Shown here in pieces: positions 49,361-60,236 of a DNA stretch of 64,000 nucleotides. The notes beneath the pieces were generated by a model, which searched no databases, was not told the DNA's origin, and saw only the letters and a program-made list of their open reading frames with translations. The translations under genes were made by a program, and so were the position numbers. How positions within the stretch are numbered: position 1 is the first letter of the stretch; every line of letters starts with the position of its first letter. The DNA is from Cornus controversa. Taxonomy: Eukaryota > Streptophyta > Magnoliopsida > Cornales > Cornaceae. Location of the stretch: contig CM048845.1 in NCBI GenBank assembly GCA_026545225.1, positions 121,523,033-121,587,032 of the forward strand, written 5' to 3'.

Positions 49361-49926
49361 CTGCCACTAAACTATAATTGGAGTGGCAATTAAATTGGAC
49401 TTGGACATTGAATTGGATTGGTTTAAATTGGGCCGAACACGGAAATTGAAAGGAAACGAAGTGGCCCGATGGATTGTTCGGGTGGGTTTTGACACAAGAC
49501 TGAACCGGACCGGACATGGAAAAGAACCGCTTTGCAAGCACGGACTTGACAAGACGGGACCTAAGACAAGTTGATTCTTGCCTCTATCTCTTACGTATAT
49601 TTTATTTACGTTGAGTAATTTACATATGTCTTAATTTGATCATATGTGGTATGTGTATATACATGTATATATAGGTGCTTATATATATGTGGGTATAGGT
49701 GGATGTTGTACATACATGGGATGTGAGAGGATATATATATATGCGTGTGTATATATATATGTATGTGTGGGTTTGGGAAGCGATAACATGTTAGATTTAT
49801 TGCCTATTTGCATTGTGATATGCATGTATGTATAAATTAAAGTCTATGAAAAGTATGCTAAAAATAATACCTGTTTAGCTATGTGTTGTCTTGTATGCAT
49901 ATGTGGCTCTTATGCATGATGTTCAG

Positions 49927-49968
<42 letters not shown>

Positions 49969-50576
49969 ATTATATATATGGTTGCAGTGATATAAATGCA
50001 TGCTAAGTATGAATATAACTTTTGGCGGGCATTTGCAAAGCATGGTTATAATATGTTAGGTGTCCTATATGTTCTTTTTACATATGTAGGTGACGTAATA
50101 TATATTTGTTTCTATATTGTGAGTGGAATGTATGTAATCACTTGTGGTAAATGCATGCATTGAATGAAACATGATGTTATTTATGCTAGTGTAGGTGCAT
50201 ATGTGATTTATATGCATGATTTGATATATACGTGATTACATGTGGGTTTACGTGAATGAAATACATGCTATCTATATATAGAAAATGTATGCATTGGTGA
50301 AGCATGATTAAAATGTGCTTACGTGAAGTTGTGAACATATGCGAGTTTTATGTTAGGTTTTACATGTATAAGTAGTCATACATGTGGCTTTGTGGAGGTG
50401 AAATGCGTGCTTAGTGTTTTCATAACTTAATTATGCATTGTTTAGCATGACTCTTAGATGCTTGATCATTATATGTTTGAAATGCATATATGGGCCCGTT
50501 GTGAGGAGACGGGGAAGAGTGGTTGAATTGCCTAGAGTAGGTCAATACTCGGTGAGGGCGTTGGAGTAGTTGAGTC

Positions 50577-50850
50577 ATCTTGGAGTAGAGAATACTCGGT
50601 GACAAATTCTAAAGTTTATCTAATCACCTCGGAGTAAAGCATACTCGGTGATGGTTCGATCACCTCGGAGTAGAGAATACTCGGTGATGAATTCGAGAAT
50701 AATCTAATCACCTCGGAGTAGAGAATACTCGGTGACATATTCTGAAACGGTCCGATCACCTCGGAGTAGAGAATACTCGGTGGCGGATTCAGCAGCAGTT
50801 CAATCACCTCGGAGTAGAGAATACTCGGTGATGGATTCTGCAATTGTGTG
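50577..50850. repeat. 48-bp tandem repeat, six copies
   Basis: Units start at about 50577, 50625, 50661, 50709, 50757 and 50804. Each carries TCACCTCGGAGTAGAGAATA followed by CTCGGTGA. Spacing is 48 bp, except one unit shortened to 36. Both spacings are multiples of three, so the minus strand stays open as a 16-residue repeat containing PSILYSEVI. It lies within the long LTR, with no start or splice context that would make it a gene. Confidence 0.9.
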
Positions 50851-52429
50851 GGAAGTGTCTCGGTCACATGGTTGGTTAAGAATCATGTTAGGGTGTCGGG
50901 TGGGACCCGAGAGAGAGTGAGACAAGTTATGGGAGTGCTTGCATTATCTATTGTGAAGTGTGCTTTGTGTTTAACGCATTCTTATATATGCGTTTTTTGT
51001 GACAGAACATGATATATGTTGGATATCTATTGCTTTTGAGCATATAATATAGTTTAAATGCATCCTCACTGCATTTGAGATTGCTACTTAATGAGTAGGA
51101 AACGTGAAAATTGATTTACATTGTTTATGTAAATTAACATATATGTTCTTTATACATATTGGTGCTGAATGTTTACTGTTTTCAAGCATGTTGAAAATGA
51201 CTTCTAAAATCATGTATAGTGAATTTTGTATGTTCATATGTGTCAGAGTAGCCATATACATCATTGGTTCATGCATGCTAGGTGGGGCATGGTCTTAAAT
51301 ATTGTGATATATTTAAGTGCATGTATATTTTTGAGAATATGTGAGGATCGACCTGCTGCAGCGGTGATAGTATGGTTCTACATACCTTGTTGGGCCTTTG
51401 AGTTCACCCCCTCCCAGGTTTTGCAGGTATTGCTGGTTTTGGAGTTAGTTAGGGGACTGACAGCACCGGTTGCGGAGGTAGTATCTAGATTCCTTAGAAT
51501 CTAATGTATGTCCAGGATAGTGGATAGATAGATGCTTTACATTTGGATTAAATGTATAAAGCGATTTATATTGATTCAGTCCCTTCAGTTGTAATTTTAT
51601 TCATGTGATGTATGTATATAATACGAACATTCAAGGACTGAGACATGTATATTTTTGATTCTATTATGCATGTTGTAGAAATGCTAGGGGGACATGTGCC
51701 CAGAAGTGTCCATTTTTATTGTTAAATATAAATGCTGGGGGGACACGTGTCCAGAAGTGTCCATATGAATTATAAAGCAGGTGTAACATGCCAGGAGCTG
51801 ATTATTTAGAATGGGTCATGCCCAATTTTTGTAAAAATAATAGAAAATTGAGGTTGTATGATCAGGTGATGGTTATGTCGTGAGGGTGATCTCACGGGGT
51901 TCACACCTCGGTTTCCAGGCCTCGAGAATCAGGGCGTGACACACTGGCTCCGCCAGTGCATATCACTGGACCAATCCAAATGCAATCAACACATCATGCC
52001 AATCAAATTTTACCTGTCTTAGCCGGCAAGTACTTACGAATGATGAAATTTCAATCAATTATGAATAAAAAAAAGCATATAAATACAATTATTTTTAATA
52101 ATTTATTCTCTTTTGCAATTGCACTTGATATTACAAGAAATAATAAGAATTTGAAATATCAAATAATGTCAAAATAGAAAAGATTGGTCAAAATAAAAAG
52201 AATCAGTACAAATAAAATTAAATTCACTAGCAAAATGTGAAATATTTGGATCTACAGTCCAGACACTTGAATGTATCAAACCTATAGGATACAAATGGAT
52301 ATTTGTACAAAAACGCAATAAATAAAATAAAATTGTGAGATATAAAGCAGAGACCTGGTATTGACTGTGAGGAGACATATTATTTTGTATTGTATTCAAT
52401 CACACTTCAATTCTTAATAAGTTTGGCAG

Positions 52430-54424
52430 TCACAAAAAAACTGGATATGTATCTAATGTACGTGGTAACAACATAGTTATTTGGATCACTAGATAGTGAT
52501 ATTTATATAAAAATTCTTGGAAGATTTAAAATACCTGAAGCAAATAATTCAAAACCACGTAGCATGTACTCACTCAAGTTATAACAATCTTTGTCTGGAT
52601 TGAAGACGTATGTGATATAATCGCCTTAGTGACTTAGCGAGTACTTATTGAAAGAAGAATATGTGAATAATTCAATTTGTTCATGTGTTCTTAATAAGAA
52701 ATTAAGATTTGAATTTGCTATTATAGCAGTATATGTTGACGATCTAAATATCGTGGGAAAACCTGATGAGCTCACCATTATCATTAATTATTTTTAAAAA
52801 ATTGAATATAAAGATCTCAAAAAATATATTTTTGTCTCGGCTTGCTGATCGAGTATTTATCAAGCAAAATTCTTATCCATCAATCAACATACATAGAAAA
52901 GGTCTTGAAACGCTTTTATATGGATAAAACTCATCCATTGAACTCTCCAATTATTATCCAATCACTTGATATTAATAAAGATCCTTTTTGTCCTTAAGAA
53001 GATGACGAATCACTTCTTGGTCCTGGAAAACCATATCTCAGTGTTATTGATGTTTTTATGTACCTTGCAAATTGCTTGTTAGATTATATATTTATTATTT
53101 TTTGGAATTCGTCTCAAGTATTTCGAATCAGTAATGAAGAAGTTATGGCCAAAACAGTTTTGTTGTATAGAAAAGTGCAAACCAAATTTTCAAATCTTCG
53201 CGAACACGATTCGAACACTACGAATCTGATTTTCTCGGCTAAAGAAGAGTGCGCTTCAAGTCACTTTTGAATTAGGATAAAGGAGAGAACGAATTATTTG
53301 ACAACTCTTACGCCCAGTTGTGTAACAACGTTGGTTAGGTATTGATTTGGCAGAAACTATGTTTTCTACGATTAACCGCTGAAGATGAAGCCGAATTGAT
53401 TTAATCTTAATGAAGAATACATAAAAGCCTATTTATAGACACATAATCTTGGAGGCTAAGTAAACTTAAGAGATAAGAAATTTTAGTCCTAGATGATTTA
53501 CGAGAAAGTGCAAGAAACTTATTAGAAAAAGATATAATCTATAATAAGAAATATATAATCTAACATTGCACTTGGCTTGATATAACATTTTCAGTTAATT
53601 TTTCAGCACAATACAATTCTATACCAACTCAGAGACATTGGAATAGGCTCAAACACATTCTGCGTTATTTTCGTGGAATAGCTGATATGAGATTATTTAT
53701 TTAAAAAAATCGAAGCCTCAATTAATTGGATATACAAATGCAAGTTATCTTTCCAACCCACATAAAGCTTGATCGCTAACAAGGTACTTGTTTACTTGTA
53801 GCAACACTACTATATCATAGCGATTTACGAAGCAAATAATAACAATAATTTTTTTAAATCACTTCGAGATACTTGCAATTCATGAAGCAAGTCAAGAGTG
53901 TATTTGGTTGATATCTATGGTACAACATATTCGAAAAACACGTGGACTCTCTCCAATAAAAGATGACCCAATATCATATGAAGATAATACAACATGTATT
54001 ACACAGATAAGAAAATGTTAAAAGGTGACAGAACCAAGCATATTTCATTAAAGTTCTTCCACACACACAAGTTTCAGAAGAGTTGTGACATTGACGTTCA
54101 ATAGATATGCTCTTCACTAAAGTACTGTCAATCACAATATTTAAGAAGCTGATGCACAATATTGGAATGCATCAATTCAAGATCTTTCATGCTAAATCAG
54201 TGAGGGAGAGCAATTAATTAAAAATGTATTGACATACTATATTTTTTTTCTTCGTCCAAGTTTCGCCCACTCATTTTCCATGGTAAGGTTTTAATGAACC
54301 TGTTACACTCTATACAACATTTTCAAATACACAAAAATGTCGTTCACTAAATTTTTGTGCCACTGAAATTTTTTCTTGCAAGATTTTAACAAGGCGACCC
54401 CAAGGGGGCCCCGAACCAGAGATT
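52430..54424 (+). pseudogene. Decayed Copia pol (reverse transcriptase and RNase H)
   Basis: With frameshifts and stops the plus strand reads conserved Copia pieces in order: GSLDSDIYIKI near 52480, the RT catalytic segment AVYVDDLNIVG (YVDD box, about 52728), MYLANC (about 53058), then after an insertion PTQRHWNRLKHILRYFRGIA (about 53620). RNase H/C-terminal text continues to about 54170. Protease, integrase and gag are not recognisable, so the 5' half is missing or eroded. It is non-functional: many stops and frame changes plus an inserted solo LTR. It ends at a purine-rich stretch near 54400 before a same-strand LTR. Confidence 0.87.
53077..53565 (-). mobile_element. Solo LTR inserted in the Copia pol remnant
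   Basis: The 489-bp insert begins TGTTAGATTATATATTT and ends with its perfect 17-bp inverted copy AAATATATAATCTAACA. It is flanked by TTGCT (53072-53076) and TTGCA (53566-53570), a 5-bp target duplication with one change. Removing it rejoins the conserved MYLANC-T-x-x-D-I reading of Copia RT. A TCTATAAATAGGC promoter motif on the minus strand (about 53435) gives its orientation. Confidence 0.85.
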
Positions 54425-54875
54425 TGTGAAATTTGAACCACTTGATGTGTTGGTGCACTTGGGTTGGTCCAGCGACGTGGATGAATTGCGTTAGTTCATT
54501 GACGTATATAATTTCAATTCGTACAGTGATGTATCTGTAATTGACTGGTGCAAGTAATGGTTACAAAGGCGCCAACACCCACACTATATATATATATATA
54601 TATATATATGAGATGTAGGGTATCGTGTATATACCAGTGAATAGCTTTCTCTATCTCTCTCATTATTATATCCCTTGCCTTAGTTTTCTATTCTTCGACA
54701 CAAAGTTAATAAAAGTTTTCTATTGACATTGCCCATATACCATCTGTTGTTGCCTTTTACTTGTCTGCCTTTCATGCTTGTTATTGGGTCTCTATAAAAA
54801 ATACATTGGTTATTATATTTATAAAATTATGGCATATTAGTATAAATTAAGATTTCCAGACTAATCATTTTACTC
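54425..54875 (+). mobile_element. 3' LTR of the decayed Copia element
   Basis: It starts TGTGAAATTTGAACC after the pol remains and a purine/C-rich tract (CCAAGGGGGCCCC). It includes a (TA)n run (54583-54609) absent from the other copy. It matches the reverse-oriented LTR at 47144-47395 and 51967-52012. The exact 3' end is uncertain. Confidence 0.65.
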
Positions 54876-57800
54876 TTAGTTAACCATCAGTCCTGTATAA
54901 AAATGGCAAAACTACGAAAAAATTAAAATTACAAAAATAATTTCGTCATACAAATTAAATCATCATCCAAGCCATTACAAATTAGACCAAACTACTCTTA
55001 TGTGCAAAAAGAAGAGTGGGAATCTTTTAAAGAAATTATTAATTACTATAGAATTTCATGTATTGAAAAAATCTCACAAGTTAAACTCTATATTTTATGA
55101 TTTCCTATAATAATAGTGAAATTCTTACATTTAAGGAATCATGAAGTATTGTAGAATTACTCACTCTCTCGATTGGTTGAAAAACCAATCATAAAACCTC
55201 ATTTATTACTGTTTTTTATTTTTAGAAAATATTAAAAGCATATTTTTTTAAGACAATTAATCCTCATAATCTCTTAATAATTTTTATATCCTCTTTCAAC
55301 ATGTGTGTATTTAATAATTCTTTCACCACCGAATTTTTCTGTACCATCCTCATCTCTCTCCTAAAATAATTAAAAGTCAATTTTAGTATTTGACTACAAC
55401 TAAAACTCAAATTCATAATTTTATTTCAATTAAAACTTTCAATTTTATTTTAAAATAACTAAAACTCAATTTTAAAATTCTACTGCAACTAAAACTTCTA
55501 TAAATTTTTACTAGAGAAGTATATTAAGAAATAAGTTATTAAGAAATTATGAGAATAATTTTATCCTAAATGATTATAATTTTTAATATATTCTAAAAAT
55601 AACAGAAAGTACTAAATAATGATTAATTTTCCGACAATCGCGTAGCACTGCTCGTGCAAAAAAAGGACTCGTACTGGACCAGTTGCTTGTTTTGAGCAGC
55701 CCTGTATCAGCCGCTTGTTTTTGACTTGACTAGAAAAACAAAGATCACTTTGACCAAATACTAATATTCCAGCTGTCGAGTTAAATGTCAACTCTCTCAA
55801 ATGGCGGCCCACTCCGCTTATAGTTCAGTTCTGCAGTAAGATTCGCAACTCCCACGTTGCACAAGCGAACGTTTTTTAAAATCAAAACGTTAAAATTCCG
55901 AACTGTTGTGTCAGAGTTTTCAAAAAAAATAAAACCTTTTTGTTCGGTGTAGAACGCAAATCTCACTTTTGGTAAGGTTTTATTTTTTTTTTGGGATAAA
56001 AATTCTCACTATAACTCTCAGTTTAAAGCAGCAATGTGTTACTCGTTACATAAGAGGATCCAGACACCATTATGCAAAGAAAAATCCTGAAAGAATGTGT
56101 CACTTAATCAACAAATATAATATGAGATAAAAGAGCTCCGGAGTCCGGACAAAACCCCCCTCCTAACCCAGTGGCTGGGAGGGAGAGTAGTAGTGTCAAA
56201 GTACCAAAACGCCCCTCTTTTATTCCTTTTCTACTTCACTTTTTTGGCAACAAACGACAGAGGAAGAAAAGAGGAAACCGAAAGTAGAAAGACAAATAGA
56301 AGACTTACAAAAAGAGAGCACATCACTTCTGTCTTCAAAACATTTTTGGCATTTTAATGTCTTCTATGTCACGGGAATAATTCAAGAGACTTCGAACATT
56401 GTTCTTGTTTGCAGATTGCACGTGACAGTTTTTTTTTTTCCATGTTTTGTGTTGAATGCAAGATTGTCAGTAAAGATGCTAAAAACAACGATATATCAAA
56501 ACAAAAGATGAGCAAGTCTTCGCTATGAAGGGACTTGTCAGCAACAAAAAAAAAAAAAAAAAAAATACTAATATGAGATCCAACATGAACCCTGTAGGTA
56601 TCAGATAAATGATGGCCCACATGGCGTGGTCTGGTCAACGAGGCAAGCATATTTTATCAATACACCTCAAAATTGTTTTCTTCGATTCTCTTTCAACTTA
56701 CCAGGAATTCCACCGAGGCCAGCAACCTTGGAACCTTTTGTTGTATGTCTTGTTTGCCATGTTGCGAGTGATGCCTCCATCTTACTCAATAAAATGACTG
56801 TCTAGGAGCAAGACATCACCATCTGCAAAGGCCTGGTATGCTTCAAAGAATCATTAGTTTGGGCAAACTATGGCCATGCAGGAGAGTGATCTCTTCAATT
56901 CCACATGACAGCACCATTGCAATCTCTTATGACCCCACCATAATCCAAATTCCCAGAGTAGCCTTTCCTACTCCTTCAAAGTTCAACTTCATCTAATTTA
57001 AAGAGGGAAAAAAAATCATTAGTAACATTGAGATAAGCAGCAAAAGAAAGAAGAGGAATTGGATGCTCCAGAGCAGCAGCCCCCGGAAAAACCTTAAAAA
57101 CACACACGCACAATGGACCAGACACAAACAAAAGAAACAAGAAAAGGGTCATGATCGGTGATACTATGTTCATTTTCGCCCTGTCCCGATGATGTGCTTT
57201 TATCACACAGAATGTAAAGAAATCTTGAGGATAAAGAAGCATATATTGGGGTCAGTGTTGAAGATTGCCGAGATGCTTGTCCATTCAATAGTCAAAATGC
57301 CATGAACTTGGAATTATAGTTTTTGGTCAAGATCAATGCATATGTCTTAGGTTGAGACAACTGTGACGCAAGGGCACTATAGGATTTGGAGAGTAGCTCT
57401 ACTCGAATTGAGGAGGATATATTGTCAGGCACCATTCTTAAACAGGAAAATGGTACCAACAAGTTGTACGTTTCATTTTTACACAAACAATTCTTTTTCA
57501 AAATGATGGAACCACTAACATGTTTCTTAAGGTATATATACTATTGTAATTATTGTGGATAGGGAGATGGCGAAAAAGAGTGACTACCTTTTCACCTTTA
57601 TAGCATTCACTAAATTAGAAGAATTTATAGGGCATAAAAAGGCAGCACTCTAATCAATTATCTACCACCAAGCAGTGTCACTACTCCATGTGGGGGCTTC
57701 AGACGACTGTAAGCCTCTCCAGCAGAGTTGCTCCATAAGACAAATTTAAATTCTCAACTCCGACACACGTTCTTTGTCGGCTGATCAGTAAAAGGATATC

Positions 57801-58128
57801 TTGTAATTAATAATGATCATAGGTGACATTTTCTTACATTGATTAGACAAACTATTACAAGTTATATACTACAAAGACAAGGGGACATCCATGCTAAATC
57901 ATGAAATCTTGAAAGTGCAACTGGTCTCAGAATTGCGACCAGAGCAGCTATATGATTTTGAACTAAAATCTGATATATTATATTCACCATAATTCAGGGA
58001 TTTATGCTTGCATAACTTTATTAGAAGACAACATCACAATTTAAGGATTCATGAAGTATAATGCTATTACCGAGATCTCACCTCATCAGAAGTTAACATA
58101 TTGGAAAAGATGATCTTAAAAAGGAGAC
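54876..58128. other. Intergenic, no gene supported
   Basis: AT-rich, with A/T runs (for example 56547-56565) and some short ORFs without recognisable motifs. The right part should include the 3' UTR of the TTC27-like gene. Confidence 0.5.
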
Positions 58129-60184
58129 TTAAACAGCTGGCACTGAATTGGTTTGCAGTTTCATTTGCACCTCCTCAAGACAAGCCTGAAGATTCCTAAA
58201 TTCTTCAGTGTCTGAAAAACTCCCAGCCTGAAATTCCACAAATGAATCTCATCTGCCACTCTAATACAAAATAAAATAAAAGGTCACAAGGAATAACAAC
58301 AGTTCTGATATCACTAATATTAACTCATCATCATTGTCCTTGCTGTGGTCCCAAATGAATGGAGTCAGCCACATGAACTCTCTTCTTCTATTATTTTCTA
58401 TTACAAGCTATGTATCCTATTATAGCTACTTTCTCAAGGTCTTACATTATTACTTCATTCCATGTCAGTTTCAGTTTGTATCTTTGTCTTGTACCTTCTA
58501 TGTTAACTAGGCTTCCTTTTTTCATTGGAGCATATGATAAAGCAGATAAGATATATCCTCAACCAGAAAAAAGCAGGTCAATGACAAATTCTTGGTACTA
58601 TATGAGCTGGGGCGTCTTTGGACCATTCTTCCCCTAACTAGTATCTTAATCTATTAAAAAAAAACTTTCCTCTTTCCATAATAATCAGGTAAAGCATCCA
58701 GACCTCAATCCAGAGCAACTACACTACTTCAACAACCAACCGAGCTCAGTAAGTCAGATTAAGACATACAGTAAGTGACTTGCCTGCTTAATTATACTCT
58801 TTAGGAGCATCTCAGCTTTACCAGTACAAGAGAGTTCCATATACACCTTACAGAGTTCCAAAGAAGCATGTGCAAACTTCAAAAATCGATCTCTATCTTT
58901 CCACAAATCAGAACCCTGAGACAGAGAGAAAATATATTTACTAACTGTCTTGATGCCAAATCCTTAAACATAGAAATTATGTGAAAAGAAAGGCTGGAAG
59001 AGCAGACTAGAAAGCTTGATAAAAAAATGACATATCTGCAGCACCCAGAACCACATAAATCAAACAAAAGAAAAATCATTCTTGGGCTTGCACTTCAACC
59101 AAGAAATGGCATTTGAATCATCTTCTGGGGTCAAAATCAAATGCAGATTGAAGCATTTAAGTATGCTTGGAGCAGAAATTATACAAGCTTGGTAAATGTC
59201 AAATTTACTGCAGTTATGATATGATTCGTTCAGAAACTAATTATCTAAGCAAAGCAGAAAAGTCCCTGTTGCTTTTTACACTATACTCCATTTGCTTTAT
59301 TAGGAAAAGGAGGAGCGGGGGGAGACAAATTAAAAAACTCGCTCTCTCTCTCTCACTCACTCACACATCCACACAAACAAAAAGATGCAGTAATTCAGAT
59401 AAAAGGTAGCATAATTGAAGTAGCATTTGACAATAACTATTGAATCATCAGTAATATCTTAAAATTTTAACATCCATAAACCTCTAAACAATTGCCATTT
59501 AGTAGTATTGCAGCTTTATTTTTTATTTTAGGTTGTACCACATCAGTTTCATATTTGAGAGTTGTTTCTTTTCTATGAGAGAATATGTAAGAGCATTGTT
59601 CATGGGAACAACACTCGGGCCACAGTCACACACACTATTCTTTCCACTATCATTTCCTACAAAATAAAAAGAAGAACTTAAACCAGTCCAAGGTATAAAT
59701 TTTACCACAAAGGCTTCAAAAAGTTGGAGGCACTTAAAGAGCCTAGAGGAGCTCCCATTGTCAAACTTGGACATGGAAACTGACCCCCCTTAGACACACG
59801 TGGACATATGGCAGATACATGTTGGAAGTGTCCACAACAGTTAAAATTTTAAAATGAAATTCATAATTCTGAACACTTTTGTCATCACATTTTTGGATAC
59901 TTTGCATCATGTCAACATATTATATGTCAGGGGAAAACTTTCTTTACCCATAGAAAATAAGATAGTTTGTAAAGAAATATACAATAAAGATTTTTTTGAA
60001 GATTTATTGAAAAGTTTGACATGTTAAAAGCAAAGGTATAACATATAAAGGTTTTAATGACAACAAAAGCAAAACATATAAGGAGTGACGGTGAAAGGAG
60101 GAGAGCTGTCATCATAAATTTGTACATGTATATGTATACTTAATTACATGTATATATACATACATGCAAATATACACACACAAG

Positions 60185-60236
<52 letters not shown>

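Larger units (their letters stand above)
47830..51943 (+). mobile_element. Very long (about 4.1 kb) LTR of a gypsy-type element, 5' part missing
   Basis: Upstream is the text typical of the end of a plant Ty3/gypsy interior: TTTCGAGAACGAAATTCC, then a purine tract GAAGAATGGGAGG (47816-47828). The LTR then starts TGTAAGGACCGG and ends GGGCGTGACACA. It contains (TA)n runs (47920-48060 and 48200-48230), a polypurine tract, a GC-rich block and a 48-bp tandem repeat. Only about 300 bp of interior (about 47530-47829) is left and no pol sequence is present. No target duplication could be matched, consistent with a truncated or recombined copy. Confidence 0.6.
47396..51958. mobile_element. hAT-type element with 8-bp TSD, now mostly filled by an LTR element
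   Basis: The left end CAGGGGGAGCCAAG and right end CTGGCTCCGCCAGTG (inverted CACTGGCGGAGCCAG) are typical of plant hAT MITE termini. Flanks are CGCGTCAC (47388-47395) and CATATCAC (51959-51966). They are identical except for three changes, all transitions at the two CpGs. No hAT transposase is seen. Most of the interior is the long LTR at 47830-51943, which ends only 15 bp from the right terminus. Confidence 0.7.
47144..52012 (-). mobile_element. Reverse-oriented Copia LTR, split by a nested hAT-type element
   Basis: Segments 47144-47395 and 51967-52012 together match, inverted, the LTR at 54425-54875. Shared words include AATGATTAGTCTGGAAATCT, ACCATTACTTGCACCA, CAATTACAGATACATCACT, GGTATATGGG and GGACCAA-CCAA. 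The two pieces are separated by the insertion at 47396-51958. Arms carry different indels. This LTR points opposite to the Copia pol remains next to it, so it is either an independent solo LTR or the product of an inversion. Confidence 0.75.

Noticed and set aside
59523..59774. 83-codon minus-strand ORF in a TTC27-like intron
   Set aside because: No recognisable motif. It is not needed for the TTC27-like frame, which joins exon to exon without it.
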